Source: Alkalispirochaeta americana
GTDB lineage: Bacteria; Spirochaetota; Spirochaetia; DSM-27196; Alkalispirochaetaceae
Direction: 5' to 3'
NCBI RefSeq assembly: GCF_900156105.1
Contig: NZ_FTMS01000015.1
Coordinates: forward strand, 1-64,000
DNA: 64,000 nt
Position 1 is the first letter of the stretch, and each line of letters starts with the position of its first letter. The position numbers were made by a program, and so were the translations under genes. The notes beneath the pieces were generated by a model. It was not told where the DNA came from. It ran no database searches and saw nothing but the letters and a program-made list of their open reading frames with translations. This document shows positions 1 through 8,874 of the stretch, piece after piece.

Positions 1-135
1 TACCGGCTGAATACCGGTGTTCTCGAAGGTATGAACAACAAGATCAAGGTGATCAAACGGGTCGCCTATGGCTTCCGGGACGACGAATATTTCTTCCTTC
101 GCATCCGTCACGCATTCCCCGGAATTCGACGATGA
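1..135 (+). CDS. Transposase C-terminal fragment (ISL3-like), cut by window edge
   Basis: An open frame runs from base 1 to TGA at 133-135 (44 codons). The peptide contains NTGVLEGMNNKIK, then KRVAYGFRD, then FFLRIRHAFP, which is the typical C-terminus of ISL3/IS204-type DDE transposases (the Glu-Gly-x-Asn-Asn-Lys stretch carries the last catalytic acidic residue). The N-terminal part lies outside the window, so I cannot say whether the element is intact. I could not identify a terminal inverted repeat in the 105 bp that follow. Confidence 0.8.
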   Translation, partial: YRLNTGVLEGMNNKIKVIKRVAYGFRDDEYFFLRIRHAFPGIRR

Positions 136-240
136 ACCTGAAAAAAGATGAAAAGCCGGCATAATTTCACGCTTAATAATCCCCTCGAAATACCGACAAT
201 AGGATAGAATGGAAATATCTCCGGCCGGGAGCGGAAACGT

Positions 241-3200
241 ATGAGCAAGCAAAAAGAAAAAGACATCCTGGATCAGGACTTTGAACGCTATGGCGTGTGG
301 GTCAAGGCGGGACCGGAAGAGGTTCTCGAAACAGAAGAAGATGCCTTCGATCCCTCATTGCTGGGCGATCTGGGAGACCTGGATGGTTTTGACGATCCTC
401 CCGGAGCCGACGATTTCGATGATCTGGGGGATCTGGCAAACCTCGATGACTTCCCCCCCTCCCTCGATGATGAGCCCCCTTTCGGGGAATCATCCCCGGG
501 AAGAAGCCAGAACCAGGATCCGGAAGAGATTTCAGCAGAAGAGGATGATCTGATTTCCCTTGACGACCTAGGCATAGGCGATCCCCCGGACGGAAGAGAT
601 CCCTTTGCTGACCTGGGAGATGATCTTGACGATCTTGATGATCTGAATGATCTGGGCACCCTCCCCGACCTGGATGGCCTGACAGATCAACCCGATACCG
701 AGACAACCTTTCCCACCTCCCGTGATCAGGCCCCGGAATCGGGTGATCAGGCCCCGGAATCGGAAGAAGACATCTTTGACGGCACAGAGTTTGACCGCGA
801 CCAGGGACGCGATCAGGATGAAGAGGACCTGGACGCGGAAGCCCGGAACATCGAATCAGAAACCGATGATTTTGATCTTGATTCGATCACAGAATCCCTG
901 GACGACGACTACGAGACTCTGGATTACGAGAACCTGGACGTTGACGGATCTCTGGAACTGGATGAAGAAGAACCGGAATCTGCCCGGGAAAACGGCTTTG
1001 ACGAGATGATGCCCGGTGCAGATGACGAGATAGAAGAGCTGAGTCTTGAAGACATTGATCTCTACGAACCGGCCCCGGACGATCATGATCTTCCCGAGCT
1101 GGATCAGGACCTCTCCGAGCCGGATCTTCCGGACCAGGAAAGCCACAATTTCACCCCCGAAGAACAGGGTATAGAAATCTCCCCCGATGGCCCTCCCAAT
1201 ACGATAACACCCGACGAGGAGGATTTTCTCCTGGACGAGGATAACCTCTCTGCGGAGGCTCCGGGAAATTTGCAAAATCTCTCGGGAAGTGCTATACCAA
1301 AGCCAATGGACCAACAGGAACACGATGCCTTCCAGCGTATTCAGGACGAGTTGAGTGCGATAAAACAGGAACTGGCAGAACTGAAATCGGTACTCAAAGA
1401 GACTGCGTCCGCGGCGAGAGCCCCCGTTGCAGCTGATCCTCCCCGGGGGGGTGATTCTCCAGAGGCCGCTTCTCCTGTTCCTCGGGAAGAGTCCGATCAA
1501 CCCAGTCAGTCCGATCAGGGAAAAGCTGATCCGGAAGAGAAGGCGGGATCCGGTTTCTTCGAGGAGGGCGACGAGGAGGACGAGACGATCGCCCTCACGG
1601 GAGACGAGCTGGATAATATCCTGAACACCGCTGAGTTCACCGAGGAAGCAGGAGAAACTGCGGAGCTGGACGAGGATTTTCTCACGGATCATCACGCAGC
1701 AGAGCCTCAACTGGACAGTGAAGAAGACCAGCCAGAGCTGGAGGAACCGCCATCCCTGGATCACCCGGTTGATGAGATAACACTGGAAGAATCCGGGGAT
1801 GCCCCCTTCGTCATTGACGGAGACGATACTGCAATCGACGAACTGGCCGAGATGAACATCGACGAAGAACTCGCCGATATCGACTCGCTCACGGACGATA
1901 CCGAAGAAAATGCCGAAGACCAGATTGACAGGATTGAGCTGGATCTCGATTCGCTCGAAGAGTTTGAGGATGAATCGGACGATATTTCCGCGACGCCCGC
2001 TCCTGTTGAGCCCGATACAGCCGATGAGCTTTCCCTGGAAGAATCTCTGGAAGACGATCTCGCAATCGGGGAGACTCCTCTCCAGGATCAGGCTGAGGAC
2101 CTCACTCTGGATGATAACTTCGACCTCCAGAAAGACGATCTCGCAATTGAGGAGACTCCTCTCCAGGATCAGGCTGAGGACCTCACCCTGGAGGATGACT
2201 TCGACCTCCAGGAAGACGATCTCGCAATCGAGGAGACTCCTCTCCAGGATCAGGCTGAGGACCTCACCCTGGAGGATGACTTCGACCCCCAGAAAGACGA
2301 TCTCGCAATCGGGGAGACTCCTCTCCAGGATCAGGCTGAGGACCTCACCCTGGAGGATGACTTCGACCCCCAGAAAGACGATCTCGCAATTGAGGAGACT
2401 CCTCTCCAGGATCAGGCTGAGGACCTCACCCTGGAGGATGACTTCGACCTCCAGAAAGACGATCTCGCAATCGGGGAGGCTCCTCTCCAGGATCAGGCTG
2501 AGGACCTCACTCTGGATGATGACTTCGACCTCCAGAAAGACGATCTCGCAATCGGGGAGACTCCTCTCCAGGATCAGGCTGAGGACCTCACTCTGGAGGA
2601 TGACTTCGACCTCCAGAAAGACGATCTCGCAATTGAGGAGAACAGCATCGAGATCGATCCGGCTTTTGACCAAGAGGTTCAGGACGATTCTGACGAAACC
2701 CTTTCCCAGGACCTCACTCTGGATGATGAACTGGTACTGGATGAGGAATTCGAAATAGAAATCGACGAAGAAGACCCCGATTTCTCCACGGCCGATCAAG
2801 CATCGCCGAAGCAGGATGAGGTCCTGGATGAAGCGATGCCGGAGGAAGCTCCCCAGGAAGATTTTACCGATTTAAGCGACCTCGAGATCGACGACGAGGA
2901 ACTCTCGCTCCCTCCCGAGGACGAACCGCAAATCCAGGAGCCCCTGCAGCACCAGGAGCCCGCCCAACAGCCTGACACGACCTCTTTCTCGGAAGAGAAT
3001 TATGAGGATTTTGCCACTGCCGTGGAGCAGGACTTGTCCGACGAAGAGCCCCTCCAGGAGCAAAAACCGGATCAGACGCCAGCGCCGGCCAAGCGGCGAA
3101 GTTCGATCGCTGACCTCCCGGAGGACCTGAAGCAGGAAATGCGCTCGGTCCTGAGCTATATGGATCAGCTCCTGGAAGCACTTCCGGACGACAAGATCGA

Positions 3201-3270
3201 GGAGTTCGCTCAATCCGAGCATTTTGAGGTCTACAAACACCTCTTCGAAGAGCTCGGAATAGAGACCTGA
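241..3270 (+). CDS. Very acidic repeat protein, 1009 aa, function unknown
   Basis: The protein is dominated by Asp and Glu and has no signal peptide or membrane segment, so it is probably cytoplasmic. Residues 1-350 are low-complexity acidic sequence (DDL, DLG and DDF motifs). Residues about 360-388 form a short predicted coiled coil (IQDELSAIKQELAELKSVL). Residues 605-793 are seven near-identical 27-residue repeats (DDLAIxETPLQDQAEDLTL...FDxQK) plus a partial eighth. The last 55 residues change character (LPEDLKQEMRSVLSYMDQLL...) and look like a folded helical domain, possibly the conserved functional part. The ATG at 241 follows GGGAGCGG at 227-234. It is the first gene of a five-gene cluster with two MptE-like proteins, which suggests a link to flagellar or surface glycosylation or to signalling; that is inference only. 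Such proteins may act as scaffolds or metal/cation buffers. Confidence 0.85.
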   Translation: MSKQKEKDILDQDFERYGVWVKAGPEEVLETEEDAFDPSLLGDLGDLDGFDDPPGADDFDDLGDLANLDDFPPSLDDEPPFGESSPGRSQNQDPEEISAEEDDLISLDDLGIGDPPDGRDPFADLGDDLDDLDDLNDLGTLPDLDGLTDQPDTETTFPTSRDQAPESGDQAPESEEDIFDGTEFDRDQGRDQDEEDLDAEARNIESETDDFDLDSITESLDDDYETLDYENLDVDGSLELDEEEPESARENGFDEMMPGADDEIEELSLEDIDLYEPAPDDHDLPELDQDLSEPDLPDQESHNFTPEEQGIEISPDGPPNTITPDEEDFLLDEDNLSAEAPGNLQNLSGSAIPKPMDQQEHDAFQRIQDELSAIKQELAELKSVLKETASAARAPVAADPPRGGDSPEAASPVPREESDQPSQSDQGKADPEEKAGSGFFEEGDEEDETIALTGDELDNILNTAEFTEEAGETAELDEDFLTDHHAAEPQLDSEEDQPELEEPPSLDHPVDEITLEESGDAPFVIDGDDTAIDELAEMNIDEELADIDSLTDDTEENAEDQIDRIELDLDSLEEFEDESDDISATPAPVEPDTADELSLEESLEDDLAIGETPLQDQAEDLTLDDNFDLQKDDLAIEETPLQDQAEDLTLEDDFDLQEDDLAIEETPLQDQAEDLTLEDDFDPQKDDLAIGETPLQDQAEDLTLEDDFDPQKDDLAIEETPLQDQAEDLTLEDDFDLQKDDLAIGEAPLQDQAEDLTLDDDFDLQKDDLAIGETPLQDQAEDLTLEDDFDLQKDDLAIEENSIEIDPAFDQEVQDDSDETLSQDLTLDDELVLDEEFEIEIDEEDPDFSTADQASPKQDEVLDEAMPEEAPQEDFTDLSDLEIDDEELSLPPEDEPQIQEPLQHQEPAQQPDTTSFSEENYEDFATAVEQDLSDEEPLQEQKPDQTPAPAKRRSSIADLPEDLKQEMRSVLSYMDQLLEALPDDKIEEFAQSEHFEVYKHLFEELGIET
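2053..2640 (+). repeat. 81-bp tandem repeat, seven copies plus a partial eighth
   Basis: Copies start at 2053, 2134, 2215, 2296, 2377, 2458 and 2539; a partial copy begins at 2620. Each encodes 27 residues beginning DDLAI. Copies are nearly identical in DNA, including synonymous positions, and differ mainly at Gly/Glu after DDLAI, Leu/Pro in FDxQ, and Asp/Glu in the TLxD part. The unit is a multiple of three, so gain or loss of copies keeps the frame. Confidence 0.95.
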
Positions 3271-3289
3271 CGCTCCAGGCGGGTTATTC

Positions 3290-4345
3290 ATGGGTCTAGT
3301 AGATCGGCTGGCAAGCCACGACGATGATCACCCCTCCTCCCTGACCAGGGCACTGGCCATGCGGGGAGGAGAGGTCTTCTCCGATCAGGGGATCAGCGAC
3401 ACTTCGAGTCATATCTCCGATACAGGTTCTGGCGAGATTGACCCGGGCATGGCAGTTCGCGCGTTGCTGAAAGAACTCCACCTTCAACAGGATTTTGGCA
3501 TAACCACCCCGTCCCATCTTTTTTCGCTTCTTCACCGGCATCTTCATATTGCCAGCGGGGCCATTCTGATTCCCGAGCAGTCCCGTCAGGCCTTCTCCCC
3601 CATGGCAACGGCCGGTCTGGGAAAAACAACCCGCTTTCGCCTGCGCATACCAACCCCGGTTTTTCGGCAACTCTGTAGCCGTGACGGAGCGGTCCTCCTG
3701 GAAGGCTCCGGAAGAGAAACCCTGCGGCCCTATTTTTCCACCAGCGATATCCAGCGTTTCCACCGCATCGCCCTGCTCCCCTTCCTGTACAATCGGGAAA
3801 TCATGGCGGCCCTTGTCATCTGCGAATCGCCTCTGTTGCAACTGGACCAGGAAGTCCTGGATATACTGCTGGCGGCCGTAACGGAGCGGGCAGGGTACCT
3901 TCTCTTCGATGGCCGCCACAGACCACTTGCTGCTTCCCAGGGCATTTCCGTCCTTGATCGGGAACACCTGCCGGTGCTGATGGATCGACTGCGCCAGGAA
4001 GCTTCGAAGGGAGATTCAAAGGAAGACAGGCAGGCCAGTCTGACAGCTCTGCGTGTCTCCCTGGAACCTCTGGTGGAACGGATTCACCAGGGAAGCCCCC
4101 ACCTGGACGAGCAGTACCTTTCCCGAGATCTTCTTGATACCTGCGCAGTACTCTGCGCTGATCTCTTCAGTCTCTTCCGGGATGGCAAAGACTCTTTCAT
4201 TCTTGCCGGGCACAAACATCCCCTGGTAGACCTGGACCTTCTGGTGCACAGTATTGGCAATACCTTGCAGCAGCTCTTCAAGGTCTCCATGAAAACGCCC
4301 CTACCCTATACCCTGCTGGACCCCGCCGAGCTCCGTGCACTTTGA
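3290..4345 (+). CDS. GAF-like protein, 351 aa
   Basis: ATG at 3290, 19 bp after the acidic protein. Residues about 60-205 have the alternating pattern of a GAF-like fold (LFSLLHRHLHIASGAILI..., then IALLPFLYNREIMAALVICE), with no obvious cofactor ligand. Residues about 245-345 are a second helical/sheet region of unknown type. There are no membrane segments. It overlaps the next gene (GTG at 4335) by 11 nt, so the two are translationally coupled. The GAF assignment is by pattern only; a small-molecule or protein sensor that works with the downstream membrane protein is plausible but unproven. Confidence 0.7.
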   Translation: MGLVDRLASHDDDHPSSLTRALAMRGGEVFSDQGISDTSSHISDTGSGEIDPGMAVRALLKELHLQQDFGITTPSHLFSLLHRHLHIASGAILIPEQSRQAFSPMATAGLGKTTRFRLRIPTPVFRQLCSRDGAVLLEGSGRETLRPYFSTSDIQRFHRIALLPFLYNREIMAALVICESPLLQLDQEVLDILLAAVTERAGYLLFDGRHRPLAASQGISVLDREHLPVLMDRLRQEASKGDSKEDRQASLTALRVSLEPLVERIHQGSPHLDEQYLSRDLLDTCAVLCADLFSLFRDGKDSFILAGHKHPLVDLDLLVHSIGNTLQQLFKVSMKTPLPYTLLDPAELRAL

Positions 4346-5909
4346 ATACCTTCCCACCCGAAGCGGGGAACAGACCGTCCTGGTGGAGGGCCGCCTCCTG
4401 CACTCCCGCTACGATCCGCGACGGGAGGCCCAACGGTTCATCGACACGGTCTCTCTGGAATACCCCCGGGGCACGGCGGTGCTTATCGGCGATGGAACCG
4501 GCATCGTTTCCCGGGAGCTGCAAAAGCGTCACCCCTCCCTCCGGGTGATCGGGCTTCGGCCTTCCCCTGAGGGAGTTTCCCTGGATGGAACAATGCCGGC
4601 CATTCCCCTGGGCAATCTTGAGCAAGCCCTGCGAAACAGCCTGCACCCCCTGGAGGTCACAACAATTCAGGTGATCTCCTGGCCCGGAGCCCGCACAGCG
4701 ATCCCTCTCTGGATGGAGCAAACGGAACACTTCGTCCTGGCCGTGTTCCGTGCACTTCAGGCCGAGCTTGCCACAACTGCATCGTTCGGAAGGCTCTGGC
4801 TCACGAATGCCCTTCGCCGGACTCTCCTGGAGAAGCGGCGCAGCTCTCTGCATTTTCAGGGGGAAAGCCTCCTGGTGGCTGCCGCAGGCCCCAGCCTGGA
4901 CCAGGCCCGACGCTTCATTCCTCACCAGGCCCGGGAAACGACACCTGTTATCGCGGCAAGTTCGGCCACGCTGGGGCTTTCCAGTTTCGGCTTTTCCCCC
5001 GCCGTGAATCTCCATAGCGACGGCGGGTTCTGGGCATCGCGCTACACCCGGACAGGTTCTGACCTTTCCGGAGGCGCATCAATCCCGGTGCTGGCGCTCC
5101 CTCTCCGGGCCAGCCCCTGCGCCTCCTCCCGCAGATCCTCCAGCGACAGCCACGGCCCCTTTCTCTACCGGACCGGTTGGGTGGGAGAAGAGCTCGCATC
5201 CGATTCCTTTCGCTGGCCCTTCCTGCAGGACCAGCCCACGGTGGGGGCATCTCTCCTGGCACTGGCAAATCTTCTGGCTCCACAAGCCCACCTGATCCTG
5301 GCCGGGCTGGATCTTTGCAGCCGGGATCTTCTGAATCACGCCCGACCTCACTGGAACGATCGCTACCTGGCCCTGACATCGGACCGCCTGGCACCCCAGG
5401 AAACGCTCCGTTTTCAGAGACTGGGGCCCCCTGATCAGATCAGGCCTCTCCAGTGGCAGGACGGAGTCCGGGGCTGGCAAAACCGGACGCTGGCGCTTTA
5501 CCGGGAACCAGTGCTGGAAATGATTAACACCCATCGAAAAACCGGCTCTGTTTCTTTTCTCTCCCCCTCGCCAGCCTGGGCCGATGAGAGACCTCTCCCT
5601 TCCGGGACCACCCCTCCCCGGGGTTCTTTTTCATTGCGCTCAGAAGAACGCCACCCCTTTCATCAGCGGGTACAGGAGGCACAGCAGCGAATCATGATGT
5701 GGCACGACGAATTGCGGGAACCACCACCGGAATCACCGGGGTCTCACGACAGATCATCGCGGGAACGCCTCCTCTCACTGCTGTTGCACCTGGCTCCAAT
5801 CGAGACGATTCAATGGTACCGGGGCTCCTCCTCCTGGGAAACATCGGCGGCGTCTACCCGGGAAGCCCTGGAAAAGCTCCTGAAACTTGTCGGGGCCTTC
5901 TCTCCATGA
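4335..5909 (+). CDS. MptE-like / DUF115 family protein (first copy)
   Basis: 524 aa, GTG start overlapping the previous gene. The N-terminal region has LLHSRYDPRREAQRF, matching the HS(R/K)Y-P-EA motif of DUF115 motility-accessory (Maf) proteins. The central region has LLVAAAGPSLDQA, the nucleotide-binding-like GPSL motif of the MptE-like family, followed by a Rossmann-like segment (PVIAASSATLGL, HSDGGFW). In other bacteria DUF115 proteins modify flagellin with nonulosonic acids; family relatives include archaeal 6-hydroxymethylpterin diphosphokinase MptE. Substrate here is unknown. It is paralogous to the next gene, with which it shares an ATGA overlap. Confidence 0.75.
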   Translation: MHFEYLPTRSGEQTVLVEGRLLHSRYDPRREAQRFIDTVSLEYPRGTAVLIGDGTGIVSRELQKRHPSLRVIGLRPSPEGVSLDGTMPAIPLGNLEQALRNSLHPLEVTTIQVISWPGARTAIPLWMEQTEHFVLAVFRALQAELATTASFGRLWLTNALRRTLLEKRRSSLHFQGESLLVAAAGPSLDQARRFIPHQARETTPVIAASSATLGLSSFGFSPAVNLHSDGGFWASRYTRTGSDLSGGASIPVLALPLRASPCASSRRSSSDSHGPFLYRTGWVGEELASDSFRWPFLQDQPTVGASLLALANLLAPQAHLILAGLDLCSRDLLNHARPHWNDRYLALTSDRLAPQETLRFQRLGPPDQIRPLQWQDGVRGWQNRTLALYREPVLEMINTHRKTGSVSFLSPSPAWADERPLPSGTTPPRGSFSLRSEERHPFHQRVQEAQQRIMMWHDELREPPPESPGSHDRSSRERLLSLLLHLAPIETIQWYRGSSSWETSAASTREALEKLLKLVGAFSP

Positions 5910-7627
5910 CCACCCTCCTGCGGAATATTGCCGCCCTGGAGACGGTCAGTCCCGAACTGGCCACCCAGCTTCTCCAGGAATCTCCCTCGGACGAACTGGC
6001 CACCCTGACCACCCGCGACGGCCACAGGAGCTTTCGACTCACCGACAGTGACGGAGGAAAGGCTCTGCACTCACGCTACGCCCCCATGAGGGAGGCTGAG
6101 AAAATTGCAGACAGCCTGAACACCAGAGCCGGGAACAGTGCTCCGGCAACTCTCATACTCCTGGGCCTGGGCGGGGGCTTTCTGGCCCATGCCGGTATTC
6201 AGAGGCTTTCTGGAACGACAATCCTGGTGGTGGAGCGATCCCCCCAGGTGCTGAGAAGGATACTCCAGGAGGTGGACCTCTCCCGGGAAATACTCACGGG
6301 CAGGCTTTTTTTTGCCCTGGATCCCGCCGAGGCGGCGACCACCCTGGAGATGATCCATGTTCCGGCGATCCGCGATGGTCTGCAGACCATTCCCCTCCAG
6401 GCCTGGACGGACCACCCCCGAAACAGGGACCACTTTCGGGCCTGCCTTGCAGCAATCCAGAAGAAACTCCAGGCTCTGGCCCAGGATACCCTCACGATCG
6501 GCACCTTCAGTCGACGCTGGCTCTCCCACACCCTTCATAACAGCTACCGTTTCCACTCATCTTCCCGGGGAACATCGTCATCCTGGGAGCGCCTGCGCCG
6601 AAGCACTGCTGGAGAACAACTGGTTGTCCTTGCGGCAGGACCGAGCCTGGAACCCTGGCTCGACACCTTGACCTCCCTGCCACGAACAAAACTCCTTGCC
6701 ACGGACACGGCCCTTCCGGCGCTCCTGCAACGGGGGATCATTCCCGCCGGGGTGGTGCTTCTGGACCCCCAGACCTGGAGCCTGCTCCATCTCCGGCAGA
6801 CCCTGCCGGAAGAAACCTGGCTCCTGGCCGATGCCGGAGCAGCCCCGGCGGCAGCCTGCAGAACCACCGGGGACCACCTCGTCTGGTATTGCGGAAACCA
6901 CCCCCTGCACCACCTGCTCCTGCGGGCCGGAGCCTCCGTAACACCTCTACCCTACCCGCCGGAGTCCGTCACGGAAGCTGCCGTTCTCCTGGCCCGGCTC
7001 CTTGGCGCATCCCGGGTGGAGGTGGCTGGATCCGACGGCGGGTTTCCCCGGGGAAAGACCTATTGCAGAGGGACCTACCATTATCACCTGGCCCATCGCA
7101 GCTCCCGCCGTCTTCTTCCGGAAGAGCACTTTTTCGCTCACCGGGTATACCCCGCCGCGACTCCATCCCCCCGCTCCCGGGACCATACGCCCCGGGACCG
7201 CCCCTTTTTTTCTACCCCCGCCATGGCCTCACGCACTGGACGGATAGCCCGGGCCAGAAATATCTCCCGGGATCTCCCCCTCGCCTCCCCGGCGCTGCCG
7301 TCTCCCCCGGAAGAATTTTCCGCCCACCGGTTCTGGAAACTGCACCTGCGGGAGCTGGCAACGGTAATAGAACGACTTCAGGCTTTGGGACGGGAGGCGA
7401 CAATCCCTGCACCGGTCCTCCTGGAGGCCCTGGGACACCACGGAAGAGCCCATCTCCCCCTTCTGTTGCGCCGCCAACGCCCCCTGCCCGAAGAACATCA
7501 CCTCAGGCCAGACAGTTTCCCCACGCTGGATCATCCAGCCCTGTCACGCAGCTCCATCGTCGAAGAACTGGAAAAGATAAGGGGTTTTATTTTGGAAGAA
7601 AGTAACCGATACTCATTAATGAGATGA
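5906..7627 (+). CDS. MptE-like / DUF115 family protein (second copy)
   Basis: 573 aa. I place the start at ATG 5906, inside the ATGA overlap with the upstream stop, rather than at an earlier in-frame ATG at 5699 that would overlap the previous gene by 210 nt. Motifs: LHSRYAPMREAEKI near residue 50, LILLGLGGGFLAHAG (glycine-rich nucleotide-binding loop), LVVLAAGPSLEPW (GPSL motif), and AGSDGGFPRG. This domain order matches flagellin-modifying DUF115 proteins better than the first copy does. Two adjacent paralogues suggest either a heteromer or two related substrates. It ends in an ATGA overlap with the downstream membrane protein. Confidence 0.75.
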   Translation: MTTLLRNIAALETVSPELATQLLQESPSDELATLTTRDGHRSFRLTDSDGGKALHSRYAPMREAEKIADSLNTRAGNSAPATLILLGLGGGFLAHAGIQRLSGTTILVVERSPQVLRRILQEVDLSREILTGRLFFALDPAEAATTLEMIHVPAIRDGLQTIPLQAWTDHPRNRDHFRACLAAIQKKLQALAQDTLTIGTFSRRWLSHTLHNSYRFHSSSRGTSSSWERLRRSTAGEQLVVLAAGPSLEPWLDTLTSLPRTKLLATDTALPALLQRGIIPAGVVLLDPQTWSLLHLRQTLPEETWLLADAGAAPAAACRTTGDHLVWYCGNHPLHHLLLRAGASVTPLPYPPESVTEAAVLLARLLGASRVEVAGSDGGFPRGKTYCRGTYHYHLAHRSSRRLLPEEHFFAHRVYPAATPSPRSRDHTPRDRPFFSTPAMASRTGRIARARNISRDLPLASPALPSPPEEFSAHRFWKLHLRELATVIERLQALGREATIPAPVLLEALGHHGRAHLPLLLRRQRPLPEEHHLRPDSFPTLDHPALSRSSIVEELEKIRGFILEESNRYSLMR

Positions 7628-8874
7628 AAAACAGCTCTTGGCACAGAGTTCTCCTCTACGGCTACGCTACAGCGGTGGCGGTCGCCTTTTTTGCAATTGC
7701 CTTATGGGCAGGATGGGAAGTTCGCAACCTCCGCAACACTCGCGAGGATCTGGCACAAAAAAGCTTTGACGCCCTCTCTCTTGAGGCGGCATCGCTCTGG
7801 CAAAGCCAGAATCTTCCCGAAGCTGCCCGGCTCTTCTCGGAACATCTTGCCTCCACCTCCAGCGAGGAAGGATTCCATCGCGGAGGAGTCCCCGGCGAGA
7901 TACGCATCATCCTTCAAGACGCGCAACTGGATTATCTCTGGGCCGCCGGAAGCACCTACTTTGGCGAATCCCCAAGCGGGCCACCCCAGGCTGAATCGTC
8001 CCTTCGGGACTATCGCCGGTACTCCCGAAGTTTTGCCATGCCCCAGGGGCCCGGGCGGATCATCACCGCTACATACCCCCTGCTCTTTCGGAAGGACCTC
8101 TATCCCATCCTGAAACGGGCCCTGAAGGCATCACTGGTCATTCTGGCCTGTACTGCCTCGGTGACTCTCGGGGTGTTTCTCCAGGGGCGGCGGCAAAAGA
8201 AAGCCGCCAGGAGCTCCGCAGGAGCCCCCTCTCGTGAGGCAGATCCTGCCGCGCCACGCGACACCACGCCACCACGGGAGTCCCCGACCCCGGAGACAAC
8301 ACCATCGGAGGGTCTTTCTTCAGGCCTTCAGCCCGGCCCCCTGCTGGAAGAGCGCCTGGCCTCGGAACTGGAGCGGGCAGGATTCTCCGAGGAGGATCTT
8401 ACGGTGGTCCTCTTTGAGTTCACGCAAGGAACCCGGGGCGATCAAAGCTACCGGGAGAACGCCCGGGCGGTACTCTCCTTCTTCTCGCTGCCCGATCTGT
8501 GCTTTGAATACGAATTACACGGCGCTGCCGTCCTGATTCCCAACACAACCCTGGCCGACGCCCTGGCTATGGTGGAGCGGTTTCAGCGCTACTACTGGGG
8601 AGAGCGGCTCGGTTGGAACCGCTCTACGGCAGACTTCTCCTGCGGGGCATCCTCCCGTGCGGTGCGGTTTGTCCAGGCCGATCGCCTCCTGGCAGAATGT
8701 GCCGAAGCACTGCGGCGCAGCAAGAGCACATCGGGCAGGATCATAGGCTTTCAACCGGACCCGCAAAAATACCGGGATTACCTCATAGATCTTGAGAATC
8801 GGGAACATCCCGGGAAGCAGAAGAGTCGGAGACCTTCGAGTCATCAAGAACCCCATCGTCCTGGGGAATCTTGA
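7624..8874 (+). CDS. Membrane protein with degenerate GGDEF domain
   Basis: 416 aa. A membrane segment lies at about residues 10-30, an extracytoplasmic region of about 135 residues follows, and a second membrane segment sits near 167-187 (ASLVILACTASVTLGVFL). After a Pro/Ser-rich linker, residues about 240-395 have the GGDEF fold pattern. The signature loop reads ELHGA (in FEYELHGAAVLIP) instead of GGDEF, and the later conserved strand reads FSCGASS. It should therefore not make c-di-GMP, though it could bind GTP or act as a structural sensor. The last ~30 residues are Lys/Arg/Ser/Pro-rich and overlap rnz on the other strand by 92 bp. The start shares ATGA with the preceding gene. Confidence 0.7.
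   Translation: MKNSSWHRVLLYGYATAVAVAFFAIALWAGWEVRNLRNTREDLAQKSFDALSLEAASLWQSQNLPEAARLFSEHLASTSSEEGFHRGGVPGEIRIILQDAQLDYLWAAGSTYFGESPSGPPQAESSLRDYRRYSRSFAMPQGPGRIITATYPLLFRKDLYPILKRALKASLVILACTASVTLGVFLQGRRQKKAARSSAGAPSREADPAAPRDTTPPRESPTPETTPSEGLSSGLQPGPLLEERLASELERAGFSEEDLTVVLFEFTQGTRGDQSYRENARAVLSFFSLPDLCFEYELHGAAVLIPNTTLADALAMVERFQRYYWGERLGWNRSTADFSCGASSRAVRFVQADRLLAECAEALRRSKSTSGRIIGFQPDPQKYRDYLIDLENREHPGKQKSRRPSSHQEPHRPGES

Noticed and set aside
856-2799. 647-codon open frame on the minus strand across the acidic repeat gene
   Set aside because: It mirrors the tandem repeat and the biased Asp/Glu codons; the translation is a repetitive Ile/Leu/Val/Glu pattern with no ribosome site.
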